Shown here piece by piece: positions 1 to 9,198 of a DNA stretch of 42,414 nt; position 1 is the first letter of the stretch, and each line of letters opens with the position of its first letter. The translations under genes were made by a program, and so were the position numbers. Origin of the DNA: UBA6215 sp964484255 (lineage in GTDB: Bacteria > Omnitrophota > Gorgyraeia > Pluralincolimonadales > Pluralincolimonadaceae); the NCBI GenBank assembly GCA_964484255.1, contig CAZAEH010000012.1:1-42414 (forward strand), written 5' to 3'. Below the pieces are notes generated by a model. The model searched no databases. It had not been told where the DNA came from and worked only from the letters and a program-made list of their open reading frames with translations.

Positions 1-2
1 CC

Positions 3-125
3 ATGGCGGTCCTGGCCGATAAAACCATGGCACATGGCCCGATTGAAGCGCTTTTTACCATTGATGAGGAAACGGGTATGACCGGTGCATTCAACCTGCA
101 GTTTATAAGAGCGACCCGCAGATAA
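3..125 (+). CDS. Fragment of a hotdog-fold (PaaI-type) thioesterase, 5' end outside the window
   Basis: Frame 3 is open from the window edge to a TAA at 123-125. It reads AVLADKTMAHGPIEALFT, then a segment ending FNLQFIRATRR. This resembles the central helix (LADTAMG-type) and following strand (NLxFLRPA-type) of PaaI/YdiI-like hotdog thioesterases. It is not DnaE sequence, although DnaE begins in another frame within the last 20 bases. A normal thioesterase would continue some 40-50 residues past the stop, so this is a truncated piece, probably joined artificially or by recombination to dnaE. Family assignment rests on about 40 residues. Confidence 0.4.
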   Translation: MAVLADKTMAHGPIEALFTIDEETGMTGAFNLQFIRATRR

Positions 126-2098
126 GGCAGTTAATAGACATATCGACCGAGCTTGAAGGCCTGAACCGCCACGCCTCAACCCATGCCGCGGGGGTCGTGA
201 TATCGGACAGGCCGCTTACGGATTATGTCCCGTTGTTCAAGACCTCCGAAGGCCAGATATCCACGGGATATGAAATGAAGTCCCTGGAAAAGATAGGCCT
301 GCTCAAGATGGACTTCCTGGGCTTGAGAACGCTCACGGTCATCGAAGAGACCGTAAAGACCATAAAGAGGACTAAGGGCCTGCAGTTGGACCTGGACAAT
401 ATACCCCTTGACGATCCCAAGACTTATGAACTGCTCTCCAATGCGGAATCGCTCGGCGTGTTCCAGCTTGAAAGTTCGGGTATGAGGGACATACTCCGCA
501 AGCTCAAACCTACTACTTTCGAGGACATAATAGCCATACTCGCCCTTTACAGGCCCGGTCCTATCGGAAGCGGCATGGTAGAGGACTTCATAAAGAGAAA
601 ACACGGCGAGATACCAATCAAGTACGACCATAAACTGCTGGAACCCATACTCAAGGAAACATACGGCACTATAATATACCAGGAACAGGTCATGCGCATT
701 GCTTCATCGCTGGCAGGCTTCTCCATGTCGCAGGCCGATTCCCTCAGGCGAGCCATGGGAAAGAAAATACCGGAAGAGATGGAACAGGCGAGGTCGAATT
801 TCATAACCGGCGCTTCAAAGAACAGCATAGATAAGCGCACCGCCGAGAAGATATTCAACCTCATAGAATATTTTGCCGGGTACGGCTTCAACAAATCCCA
901 TTCGACGGCATACGCGCTGATCTCATACAGGACCGCTTACCTCAAGGCAAATTATCCCGTTGAGTTCATGAGCGCGCTGATGACATCTGAGCGTGATAAC
1001 ATAGATAAAGTGGCTTTCTACATTGAAGAATCACAAAGGATGGACATACCCATCCAGCCTCCCAGCATAAACGAAAGCTTCTCGAAATTCACCGTATCCG
1101 GCAGCTCCATAAGGTTCGGCCTGGGTGCGGTAAAGAACGTAGGTCAGGGAGCCATAGATTCCGTGGTAAACTCCCGCAGCATGTCCGGAAAATTTAAGAA
1201 TCTTTATGATTTCTGTGAGAGGGTGGACCTGAGGCTGGCAAACAGGAAAGTGCTTGAAAGCCTCATAAAATGCGGCGCGTTCGATGAATTCAGCCTGCAC
1301 AGGTCGCAGCTTACCACAATGCTCGATGATTGCCTGGAGTGCGGAGCCAATATGCACAGGGAGCGCGCGAGCAGACAGTCGACCTTCTTTGAGGAGTTCG
1401 GTCCACACTCAAAAGCACACCCGGCCAGAAGGAATGAACCTCCGAAGATACCCGAATGGCCGGAGAGCCAGCTCCTTGCCTTTGAGAAGGAGATGCTGGG
1501 TTTCTATGTCACGGGGCATCCCTTGGCAAAATATGACAAGCTCATACGTTCATATTCAACCTGTTCGGTAAAAGACCTGGGGAAAAGAAGGCCCGACGAA
1601 GAGGTCAACATCGGCGGAATCATATCGAAACTTAAATTTACGATAACTAAAGCTAAAAGCGAGAAGATGGCAATAATGGGCATTGAAGACCTCACGGGCG
1701 AGACGGAAGTCCTTGTGTTCCCCAAGGCCTTCGCAACTACCGAAAAACACATAAGAAAAGATGCCATAGTATGCGTAAAGGGCAGGGTAAGCCTGAGGGA
1801 AGACAGGCCAAAGATCATCGCCAACGATATAATCCCCCTGGATGAGGTGCAGAAGAGATATACGCAGGCCGTAATAATCAACCTCGACGCGGGCATTGGC
1901 GAAGACTCCATGACCAGGCTCAAGACCGTGCTCGAGTCCCACCCGGGGACCGCTCCGGTCTATCTCCACTTCAAGATGGCCGACGGCAAGAGGTTCGAGA
2001 TATCGGTGGAAGAAAAACTTAAGGTCGAACCTTCCGACATCCTGACGACAGAAATAGAGAAACTACTCGGTGACGGCGTCGTAACATTCAAGGCTTGA
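104..2098 (+). CDS. dnaE: DNA polymerase III alpha subunit, C-terminal part
   Basis: This is about 664 residues of the replicative polymerase, which is normally 1100-1200 residues long. The missing N-terminal part holds the PHP domain and most of the palm. Recognisable DnaE sequence starts with YKSDPQIRQLIDIS, followed by HASTHAAGVVIS. Next is KMDFLGLRTLT, whose Asp corresponds to the third catalytic carboxylate. Further on come QEQVMRIA and GYGFNKSHSTAYALISYRTA (finger region), an OB fold from about nt 1600 (VNIGGIISKL... LTGETEVLVFPKAF), and a short C-terminal domain. Upstream of nt 104 the frame has stops at 62-67 and no DnaE similarity, so the gene is broken by the junction, not by an annotated start. 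The stop codon overlaps the -35 box of the next promoter. Confidence 0.95.
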   Translation, partial: YKSDPQIRQLIDISTELEGLNRHASTHAAGVVISDRPLTDYVPLFKTSEGQISTGYEMKSLEKIGLLKMDFLGLRTLTVIEETVKTIKRTKGLQLDLDNIPLDDPKTYELLSNAESLGVFQLESSGMRDILRKLKPTTFEDIIAILALYRPGPIGSGMVEDFIKRKHGEIPIKYDHKLLEPILKETYGTIIYQEQVMRIASSLAGFSMSQADSLRRAMGKKIPEEMEQARSNFITGASKNSIDKRTAEKIFNLIEYFAGYGFNKSHSTAYALISYRTAYLKANYPVEFMSALMTSERDNIDKVAFYIEESQRMDIPIQPPSINESFSKFTVSGSSIRFGLGAVKNVGQGAIDSVVNSRSMSGKFKNLYDFCERVDLRLANRKVLESLIKCGAFDEFSLHRSQLTTMLDDCLECGANMHRERASRQSTFFEEFGPHSKAHPARRNEPPKIPEWPESQLLAFEKEMLGFYVTGHPLAKYDKLIRSYSTCSVKDLGKRRPDEEVNIGGIISKLKFTITKAKSEKMAIMGIEDLTGETEVLVFPKAFATTEKHIRKDAIVCVKGRVSLREDRPKIIANDIIPLDEVQKRYTQAVIINLDAGIGEDSMTRLKTVLESHPGTAPVYLHFKMADGKRFEISVEEKLKVEPSDILTTEIEKLLGDGVVTFKA

Positions 2099-2124
2099 CA
2101 AAGTGCCGAATAACTAACTATAAT
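2095..2124 (+). promoter_or_regulatory. Sigma-70 promoter for the HU gene
   Basis: TTGACA at 2095-2100 and TATAAT at 2119-2124 are separated by 18 bp. Both hexamers match consensus perfectly. The -35 box overlaps the dnaE stop codon. The predicted start is near 2131, giving a leader of about 40 nt that contains a strong AAGGAGG ribosome binding site at 2161-2167. Confidence 0.85.
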
Positions 2125-2173
2125 AGTACTAATAATTTACGGATACTTTGTTATAACTTTAAGGAGGACCGGC

Positions 2174-2446
2174 ATGACAAAGAAAGAGATAGTCCTGCAA
2201 ATATCCAATGAAACAGGACTGAAACAGGTTGATGTAAAGCTTATCGTCCAGAGGACTCTCGATATGATAGTCGAGGCCCTCTCCAACAACGAGACGGTGG
2301 AACTCAGGAATTTCGGCATATTCAAGGTAAAGTCACGGCGCGGGAGGACGGGAAGGAACCCGCGTACCGGCGTAACGGTCCCCGTACCACCTAAAAAAGT
2401 AGCCGTATTCAAGCCGGGATTAGTAATGAAGCAGAAGGTCAAGTGA
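2174..2446 (+). CDS. hup: HU-family DNA-binding protein
   Basis: This 90-residue protein is the standard length for HU/IHF. It has the N-terminal helical dimerisation part (MTKKEIVLQISNETGLKQVD), the FGIFKVKSRRGRTGRNPRTG segment that forms the start of the DNA-embracing arm, and a C-terminal strand ending FKPGLVMKQKV. It bends and compacts DNA in the nucleoid as a dimer. The gene has its own consensus promoter and a near-perfect ribosome binding site, consistent with an abundant protein. HU versus IHF subunit cannot be decided from the sequence alone. hisS follows after 28 nt with no visible terminator. Confidence 0.93.
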   Translation: MTKKEIVLQISNETGLKQVDVKLIVQRTLDMIVEALSNNETVELRNFGIFKVKSRRGRTGRNPRTGVTVPVPPKKVAVFKPGLVMKQKVK

Positions 2447-2474
2447 CCGGCCTAAACCTGCCAAATTTCCCTTG

Positions 2475-3743
2475 ATGAAAGAACAGATAAGAGCGCTACG
2501 GGGGACAAAAGATCTCCTTCTTAAAGAAGCCAGGTTATGGACGACCCTTGAGGCGAGAGCCAGGGCCGTCTTTAATGCTTTTGGGTATGAAGAGATACGC
2601 GTCCCTATAATCGAGGAATCTTCCCTGTTTGTCCGGTCCCTGGGAGAAGGAACGGACATCGTAGAGAAACAAATGTTCACCTTCGTTGACCGCGGCGAGC
2701 GGTCAATAACCCTCCGCCCGGAAGCTACGGCATCCGTAGTCAGGGCCTACCTTGAGAATAACCTTATCAACGAGATGGGTTTCACAAAGCTCTTCTACAT
2801 GGGCCCTATGTTCAGGGCTGAAAGACCCCAGGCAGGCAGGATGAGGCAATTCCACCAGATAGGCGTGGAGGCAATAGGCTCATACAGTCCGTACCTGGAC
2901 GCGGAAGTTATCGCCCTTATCGCATCAGTTTTGGACTCAATCGGAGTGACAGGATATTCCATAAAGATCAATTCCCTTGGCTGCCCATCGGATAAGAAGA
3001 AACTGGCTGAGGCGCTGCGCAAGGCCGTAACAAATAACATGGACAAGCTCTGTGATGACTGCAAGGTCAGGTATGAAAAGAATGTCCTTCGGATACTCGA
3101 TTGCAAGAACGATACCTGCAAGAAGATACTCAGGGATACGTTCAAGGGAACGGGAGAATGCCTGTGCCCGGATTGCCTGTCGCACTTCGAGACCGTAAGG
3201 AAGGCGCTTGACGGCCTGAAGATAAACTATATCGTAGATCCTTATCTTGTAAGGGGACTTGACTACTACACGAAGACTACCTTCGAAGTGACCCATAAGA
3301 AACTTGGGGCGCAGGACGCGATAGGCGCCGGCGGAAGGTATGACAACCTGGTGGAGGAGCTCGGGGGGCAACCCAAGGGAGCCTGCGGTTTCGCCATCGG
3401 AATAGAGAGGACCGTGATGGCGCTCGCCGAGATGCCGGAACTTACCGATGGCATAAAAGTATTCTTCGCCACCATGGGCGAGGAAGAATACAAGATCGCC
3501 TTCAACATGGCTATGGAGCTTAGGGCGCAGGGGATATCCTGCGAACTTGACTATGAAGGAAAGTCACTTAAGGCACAGATGAGGGCGGCGGACAGGCTCG
3601 GCGCCAGGTATGCCGCCATAATCGGCGGGGACGAACTCAAGAACCATTCGGTCACGCTGCGAAACATGTCCACAAAAGAACAAAAAGCCGTCCCGGAAAG
3701 GGACTTTATATCAGAGATTGAAAGGATCTTTTCCAATATATGA
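2475..3743 (+). CDS. hisS: Histidyl-tRNA synthetase
   Basis: This 422-residue class II aminoacyl-tRNA synthetase charges tRNA-His. The N-terminus IRALRGTKDLL is typical. Class II motif 2 is at GPMFRAERPQAGRMRQFHQ. The histidine-specific motifs are LVRGLDYYTKTTFEV and GAGGRYDNLVEELGG, and motif 3 is GACGFAIGIERTVM. An insertion with CDDC...CPDC cysteines lies between them, and a C-terminal anticodon-binding domain follows from about residue 325. ATG at 2475 is preferred over an adjacent TTG at 2472 because it gives the usual N-terminus. The stop overlaps the aspS start by 4 nt, implying translational coupling. Confidence 0.96.
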   Translation: MKEQIRALRGTKDLLLKEARLWTTLEARARAVFNAFGYEEIRVPIIEESSLFVRSLGEGTDIVEKQMFTFVDRGERSITLRPEATASVVRAYLENNLINEMGFTKLFYMGPMFRAERPQAGRMRQFHQIGVEAIGSYSPYLDAEVIALIASVLDSIGVTGYSIKINSLGCPSDKKKLAEALRKAVTNNMDKLCDDCKVRYEKNVLRILDCKNDTCKKILRDTFKGTGECLCPDCLSHFETVRKALDGLKINYIVDPYLVRGLDYYTKTTFEVTHKKLGAQDAIGAGGRYDNLVEELGGQPKGACGFAIGIERTVMALAEMPELTDGIKVFFATMGEEEYKIAFNMAMELRAQGISCELDYEGKSLKAQMRAADRLGARYAAIIGGDELKNHSVTLRNMSTKEQKAVPERDFISEIERIFSNI

Positions 3744-5512
3744 AGAGAACCCATACTTGCGGTGAATTGACTTCTGCGGACAACGGTAAAAAAGTCACCC
3801 TTTGCGGGTGGGTCCACAGAAGACGCGACCATGGAGGGCTGATATTCATTGACCTGCGCGACAGGTATGGCCTGACGCAGATAGTCTTTAACCCTTCGAC
3901 GTCAAAGGACCTGCACGACACGGCCGAAACCCTTCGCAATGAATTTGTAATTATGGTTGAAGGGGCCGTAGCCATGAGGCCGAAGGGGACCGAGAACCCC
4001 AAGATCAAGACCGGGGAGATCGAGATAGCCGTCGGGGCGCTCACTATACTCAACACCGCTCAGACGCCTCCGTTCGAGGTCGAGGACGAAGGGCAGATCT
4101 CGGAAGAACTCAGGTATGCCTACAGGTTCATAGACTTAAGGAGAAAGTCGGCACGCGACAAGCTCATAATACGGCACAAGGTCTGCCAAGTGGCAAGAAG
4201 CTTCCTGGATAATGAGGGTTTTATCGAGGTGGAAACACCTATACTCACAAAATCCACCCCCGAAGGAGCCAGGGATTACCTGGTCCCCAGCCGTGTAAAC
4301 ACGGGAAAATTCTTCGCGTTACCGCAGTCCCCGCAGCTGTTCAAGCAGGTCCTGATGGTATCGGGACTTGACAGATACTTCCAGATAGCAAAGTGTTTCC
4401 GCGACGAAGACCTCAGGGCGGACAGGCAACCCGAGTTCACCCAGATAGATATCGAGATGTCATTCGTGGACGTAGACGACGTACTCGATATAACCGAGAG
4501 GATGATAAAAGAGATATTCAAGTCGGCCATAGGCATCGACCTCAAGACCCCGTTCCCGAGGATAAAACATAAAGAAGCCATGGACAGGTTCGGGACGGAT
4601 AAACCCGATACCCGTTTTGGGCTGGAGCTTTCGGACATAACCGAAACGGTCAAGGGAAGCCAGTTCCAGACATTCGAAAAGCTGATACAATCGGGCGGGA
4701 TAATAAAAGCCCTGAACTTGAAAGGTAAATCGGACATATCAAGAAGCGAGATAGATACCCTTACGGAGATCGCCATAAAAGGCGGCGCAAAAGGACTGGC
4801 ATATTTCAAGGTCACAGACACCGGCCTTGATTCGCCCATATCAAAGTTTTTCCCGGAGGCCCAACAGAAGACCCTCATAAAGAAGATGGGCGCGGGAAAA
4901 GGCGACATGATATTCGCCATAGCCGATAAAGCGGCTGTCGTAAATTCTGCGCTGGCGCACCTGAGGATGTCCCTCGCCGAAAAATATTCGCTTATCGACA
5001 GGGACAGGTTCGATTTCCTCTGGGTTGTGGAATTCCCGTGGTTCAAATATAACGATGAGGAGAGACGCTGGGAAGCGGAACACCATCCGTTTACGGCTCC
5101 ATATGACGAGGATAAGGAATATATAGAAAAGGACCCGGCAAGAGTAAGGGCAAAGGCATACGACTTGGTACTGAACGGCGTGGAGATGAGTTCGGGCTCC
5201 ATAAGGATCCATGACAAAGAGATCCAGCAAAAGATATTCAAGGCAATAGGACTTGGGGAGGAGGAGATCAAAGCTCGGTTCGGTTTTCTGTTGGAAGCCT
5301 TTTCGTATGGCGCGCCTCCCCATGGCGGCATCGCCCCGGGCCTGGACAGACTGGTGGCCATGATGACCGGCACCGACAGCATAAGGGATGTCATAGCATT
5401 CCCGAAGACGCAAAAAGCGGTCTGCTTCATGACCGGTGCGCCTTCCGAAGTATCCGGCAAACAACTCAAGGAATTGGGGATTTCCATAAACGGACAAGCT
5501 CTAAAAAAATAG
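3740..5512 (+). CDS. aspS: Aspartyl-tRNA synthetase (bacterial type)
   Basis: This 590-residue class II synthetase has the bacterial architecture. The N-terminal OB-fold anticodon-binding domain (TLCGWVHRRRDHGGLIFIDL) is followed by the catalytic core with motif 2 (CFRDEDLRADRQPEFTQID). A GAD insertion domain lies at about residues 290-420, and motif 3 is near the C-terminus (GIAPGLDRLVAMMTG). It attaches aspartate to tRNA-Asp, and possibly also to tRNA-Asn if the organism relies on GatCAB; that cannot be seen here. The start codon overlaps the end of hisS (ATGA), so the two synthetases form a pair, as in many bacteria. Confidence 0.96.
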   Translation: MKRTHTCGELTSADNGKKVTLCGWVHRRRDHGGLIFIDLRDRYGLTQIVFNPSTSKDLHDTAETLRNEFVIMVEGAVAMRPKGTENPKIKTGEIEIAVGALTILNTAQTPPFEVEDEGQISEELRYAYRFIDLRRKSARDKLIIRHKVCQVARSFLDNEGFIEVETPILTKSTPEGARDYLVPSRVNTGKFFALPQSPQLFKQVLMVSGLDRYFQIAKCFRDEDLRADRQPEFTQIDIEMSFVDVDDVLDITERMIKEIFKSAIGIDLKTPFPRIKHKEAMDRFGTDKPDTRFGLELSDITETVKGSQFQTFEKLIQSGGIIKALNLKGKSDISRSEIDTLTEIAIKGGAKGLAYFKVTDTGLDSPISKFFPEAQQKTLIKKMGAGKGDMIFAIADKAAVVNSALAHLRMSLAEKYSLIDRDRFDFLWVVEFPWFKYNDEERRWEAEHHPFTAPYDEDKEYIEKDPARVRAKAYDLVLNGVEMSSGSIRIHDKEIQQKIFKAIGLGEEEIKARFGFLLEAFSYGAPPHGGIAPGLDRLVAMMTGTDSIRDVIAFPKTQKAVCFMTGAPSEVSGKQLKELGISINGQALKK

Positions 5513-5524
5513 GAGGAGGGGAGC

Positions 5525-6055
5525 ATGAGGAAATATGCGGTGTCAGTCGTAATGCTGGTAGTGGCAGCATCCCTCGCGGGATGTTCGGTGAACACAAAGA
5601 TGGTCACCAGGGAAAGGGTTGACCAGGACTTGAGCGATTCGTCCGGGAACCGCGGTTACCTTACGGGGACAGCGCCTTCGGCCGGAGAGAGAAAGACAAC
5701 CAGGGAATACCTGGAAGTCCAGGTAGAGGTCCCTTCGGTTGAAAAAGAGAGCAGGGTAAGGAGCACAACTAACGAGACCGCGGTAACGAATTATGAAACA
5801 AGCTCTTCTTATGAACCCGTAGTAGAAGAGATAGAGGTAGCGGCGGAAGAAGAGTTCACGGATTACAAGGTCCAGAAGAACGATACCCTCCAGAAGATAT
5901 CAATGAAGTTCTATGGAACGACCAAAAAATGGAAAAACCTATTTAACGCCAATAAGGATATCCTCAAGTCCCCGGATAGGCTACGTCCCGGCATGACCAT
6001 AAGGATACCCAAGGCCGGTGCGGTCATCATAGAGGAAAACGAGTACATAAAATAG
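5525..6055 (+). CDS. LysM-domain lipoprotein
   Basis: This 176-residue protein has a lipoprotein signal peptide ending in the lipobox LAGC (Cys19), so it should be lipid-anchored after cleavage by signal peptidase II. Residues 25-115 are a low-complexity, acidic Ser/Thr/Glu-rich linker. Residues 116-168 form one LysM domain (DYKVQKNDTLQKISMKFYGT... LRPGMTIRIP), which binds peptidoglycan glycan strands. It probably tethers to or senses the cell wall. A strong AGGAGGGG ribosome binding site precedes the ATG. The following phoH gene starts 6 nt downstream. No enzymatic domain is visible. Confidence 0.85.
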   Translation: MRKYAVSVVMLVVAASLAGCSVNTKMVTRERVDQDLSDSSGNRGYLTGTAPSAGERKTTREYLEVQVEVPSVEKESRVRSTTNETAVTNYETSSSYEPVVEEIEVAAEEEFTDYKVQKNDTLQKISMKFYGTTKKWKNLFNANKDILKSPDRLRPGMTIRIPKAGAVIIEENEYIK

Positions 6056-6061
6056 GTTGTT

Positions 6062-7015
6062 ATGGACAAAACCTTTAAGCTGGTAAGCAACGAGGAAGCG
6101 CGCGTCCTGTTCGGAAGGCACGATGAGAACCTTAGGACCATCGAGAGAGAGTTCGACGTCAAAGTCACCGCCCGCGGGGAAAACCTCACTATCGGCGGCG
6201 ACGGCAAAAAAGTCGAAAAAGCCTCCAGGCTGTTCGAGCAGCTGCTCGACATTATCAGGATGGGCCGCGCTGTGCACCAGCATGAGATACTCTACGCCAT
6301 TAAGGCCCTGCAGGGAAGCAACGACATAGACCTGCACTCTATTTACCTCGACAAGATAGAGATAATGTCCAAGAAGCTTTTCGTCACACCGAAGACAGCC
6401 GGACAAAAAGCGTATGTGGATGCCATAAGGCAGTTCGACATAGTCTTCGGTATAGGGCCGGCGGGAACCGGGAAGACCTACCTTGCCATGGCTATGGCCA
6501 TAAACGCGCTTAAGCTCGGCCATGTAAGCAGGATAGTCCTTACCAGGCCTGCGGTAGAAGCGGGAGAGAGCCTGGGCTTCTTGCCGGGGGACCTTGAGGA
6601 GAAAGTATCACCTTACCTGAGGCCCCTCTATGACGCGCTTTACGAGATGATGGACCTTGATAAGGCAGAAAGGTTCCTCAGCAGGGGGGTCATAGAAGTA
6701 GCGCCACTGGCTTTCATGAGGGGAAGGACGCTAAACGATTCGTTCATCATCCTGGATGAAGCACAAAACGCCACGGCAGAACAGATGAAGATGTTCCTGA
6801 CAAGATTGGGTTTCGATTCCAAAACCGTTATAACCGGCGATCTTACGCAAAGCGACCTGCCGGGGGGCAAAGCGGTCGGCCTGCTCCAGGCACAGGAAGT
6901 GCTGAAAGATATAGAAGGAATAAAATTCACTTACTTTACTGGAGATGACGTAGTAAGGCACGAACTGGTCCAGGACATAATAAAGGCCTACGAGAGGTAC
7001 AACGGAAAACAATGA
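6062..7015 (+). CDS. phoH: PhoH-family ATPase
   Basis: This 317-residue PhoH/YbeZ-type protein has an N-terminal KH-like region (residues 1-110), then a RecA-like P-loop ATPase with Walker A GPAGTGKTYLA near residue 130, the family signature RPAVEAGESLGFLPGDLEEK, and Walker B SFIILDEAQNAT. YbeZ proteins are thought to act with YbeY in rRNA maturation. Here phoH is separated from ybeY only by pgpH, a gene order shared by many bacteria. Its stop overlaps the pgpH start (ATGA). Confidence 0.94.
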   Translation: MDKTFKLVSNEEARVLFGRHDENLRTIEREFDVKVTARGENLTIGGDGKKVEKASRLFEQLLDIIRMGRAVHQHEILYAIKALQGSNDIDLHSIYLDKIEIMSKKLFVTPKTAGQKAYVDAIRQFDIVFGIGPAGTGKTYLAMAMAINALKLGHVSRIVLTRPAVEAGESLGFLPGDLEEKVSPYLRPLYDALYEMMDLDKAERFLSRGVIEVAPLAFMRGRTLNDSFIILDEAQNATAEQMKMFLTRLGFDSKTVITGDLTQSDLPGGKAVGLLQAQEVLKDIEGIKFTYFTGDDVVRHELVQDIIKAYERYNGKQ

Positions 7016-9198
7016 TATACAAAGAGATGTTCAAAAGATCCAGACCTTTGCCCAGGGATATATCTGCAAGGCTGCTTATAGCCATAGGCACCTGCATAGC
7101 TCTCGTATCCGTGGTCTACCTGGGAAAGACACCCTACGGCGGCCAGCCCCAGGTCGGAAAGGTCGCGGACAGGGACATCTACGCTCCAATGGACTTCTCG
7201 TTTAAGGCAGGGGTAGATAACGAAAAAACGACCGAAATGAAGAATGAGGCCGCGTTGGCGGTAAAGGATGTCTATGACATCGACCCGGCCGTATACGATG
7301 CCGCTTCCGAGAACATCAAAGCGGCCTTCTCGGCTGTTAAAGAGGCCAAGGCCTCGGAGAACCTTAATTCGGAAGAAAGGCTCGCACGCCTGAAGGCATT
7401 GAACAAGTTCGGCCTGTCGGATGCCGACCTTAAAATCCTGCTGCAATCACCGGATACCGACAAAGCGGAACCGATAATATTGAAACAACTCGGTGACGCA
7501 TTCTCCCAAGGCATAATTTCCGCCGAGGAGAAGGAAAGCCTCAAGAAGCAGGGCAAGAACGTTATATGCGTGAGAAATATTACCTCGAAAACGGAATCTG
7601 ACACAGAGGTCAAATCCCTTAAGACACCTTCAGAACTTTCGGCTTCAGATTTCAACGAACAGGCCATAGCAGACAACAAACTGAAATCCACCGTAAGGAA
7701 CATGGCCATAGGTTCGCTCTCGACTAACCTCAAATCCAACGCCGTAGAGACATCCTCCCGCAGGGAGAAGGCGATAGCCGCCGTTCCCGACCAGGACAAA
7801 TATATAGACGTCCTCACGGGTGAACAGATAATAAGGAAGGGCGAGAAGGTAACCGCTTTCCACCTGGCTAAATTCGAGGCGATAAGGATATTGTCTGTAT
7901 CGGAGAAAAAATTTGCCTTGTCCATATTCGGCATAGCCCTTGTGGTGATAGTCCTGGTGATAATACCCGCTATGTATTTCAAATATTATGAGCCCGCGAT
8001 CTATTCAAACAACAGGCACCTGTCTCTTATTGCGGCGATGGTCGTGGTCATGACCGCGATAGGAAAAGCCATATCCCTTTCCGGGGGTCCCGCATATCTT
8101 GTCCCGGTAGCAATAGGTCCCATATTGATAGCATTGCTGTTAGGGGTCAGGCCGGCCATAATAATGGCCTTAGTATCAAGCCTGTTGGCCGGGCTTGTGG
8201 TAGGAGAACGATTTGATTCCTCCTTAACATTCATTGCGGGAAGCGTCGTGGGCGTATATATGGTAAGGTCGGTCCGCAACAGGTCCGAGCTCTTTAAGGC
8301 AGGCGTAATGGTGGGGATTGTCGGGGCTTTCTGCGCGATAGGCCTGGGCATCCTGAACAACCTGGAGAGCGACATCCTATTCAAGGACGCGGCGATGTAC
8401 TTCATGAACGGCCTCGCGGTGGGAGTCATAATAGTCGGGACCCTGCACATTTTTGAGTCGCTTTTCCATATAACCACCAACATATCTCTCCTCGAGCTGG
8501 CCGACCCTAATAAACCGCTTCTCAAGGAACTCATACTAAAGGCCCCGGGGACATACCATCACAGCCTTATAGTGGGTAACCTTGCCGAATCCGCCTGCGA
8601 TGCCATAGGGGCCAACGGCCTGCTTGCCAGGGTCGGGTCATATTACCACGATATAGGCAAGGTGGAAAAATCCGAGTATTTCGCGGAGAACCAGATGGTC
8701 TCCGAAAGCCAGCACGATAAACTGGCGCCGACCATGTCGAGCCTGATAATAATTAATCACGTAAAGGACGGCATCGAAAAAGCGAAAAAAGCCGGACTGA
8801 ACAAGGCATTAATAGATTTCATAGAACAACACCACGGGACCGGCCTTATTTATTACTTCTACCAGAGGGCCCTGGAATCCGTGGAAGACCTCGCCAAGCT
8901 TGAGGAAGAAGGATTCAGGTATCCCGGACCTAAACCGCAGACCAAGGAAACGGCAATAGTCCACCTGGCTGATTCGGTAGAAGCGGCATCGCGCACCCTT
9001 CAGAACCCGACCCCTTCCAACCTGGAAGAACTGGTCAGGAGGATAATCAACAACAAGTTCATAGACGGCCAGCTTGACGAATGCGACCTGACGCTCAAGG
9101 ACCTCAATACTATCGCCGCAACCTTTACCAAGGTATTGACCGGCGTATACCATACAAGGGTCCAATACCCGAATGGCAAAGACAAGAACGGAGCGTAA
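7012..9198 (+). CDS. pgpH: 7TM-HD family membrane phosphodiesterase (PgpH/YqfF-like)
   Basis: This 728-residue protein has one N-terminal membrane segment (about residues 22-40), a large extracytoplasmic 7TMR-HDED domain to about residue 295, about seven hydrophobic segments between 300 and 490, and a cytoplasmic HD domain. The HD domain shows YHHSLIVGNLAESACDAIG, then SYYHDIGKVEKSEYFAENQ with the metal-binding HD pair, and a further conserved His in EQHHGTGLIYYFY. Family members such as Listeria PgpH hydrolyse cyclic di-AMP to pApA; that activity is inferred here. It overlaps phoH by 4 nt at the 5' end and ybeY by 26 nt at the 3' end. Confidence 0.9.
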   Translation: MIYKEMFKRSRPLPRDISARLLIAIGTCIALVSVVYLGKTPYGGQPQVGKVADRDIYAPMDFSFKAGVDNEKTTEMKNEAALAVKDVYDIDPAVYDAASENIKAAFSAVKEAKASENLNSEERLARLKALNKFGLSDADLKILLQSPDTDKAEPIILKQLGDAFSQGIISAEEKESLKKQGKNVICVRNITSKTESDTEVKSLKTPSELSASDFNEQAIADNKLKSTVRNMAIGSLSTNLKSNAVETSSRREKAIAAVPDQDKYIDVLTGEQIIRKGEKVTAFHLAKFEAIRILSVSEKKFALSIFGIALVVIVLVIIPAMYFKYYEPAIYSNNRHLSLIAAMVVVMTAIGKAISLSGGPAYLVPVAIGPILIALLLGVRPAIIMALVSSLLAGLVVGERFDSSLTFIAGSVVGVYMVRSVRNRSELFKAGVMVGIVGAFCAIGLGILNNLESDILFKDAAMYFMNGLAVGVIIVGTLHIFESLFHITTNISLLELADPNKPLLKELILKAPGTYHHSLIVGNLAESACDAIGANGLLARVGSYYHDIGKVEKSEYFAENQMVSESQHDKLAPTMSSLIIINHVKDGIEKAKKAGLNKALIDFIEQHHGTGLIYYFYQRALESVEDLAKLEEEGFRYPGPKPQTKETAIVHLADSVEAASRTLQNPTPSNLEELVRRIINNKFIDGQLDECDLTLKDLNTIAATFTKVLTGVYHTRVQYPNGKDKNGA

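Noticed and set aside
4276..5607. Long open frame (443 codons) antisense to aspS
   Set aside because: It is Ser-rich shadow coding opposite a well-matched aspartyl-tRNA synthetase and has no family features or ribosome binding site.
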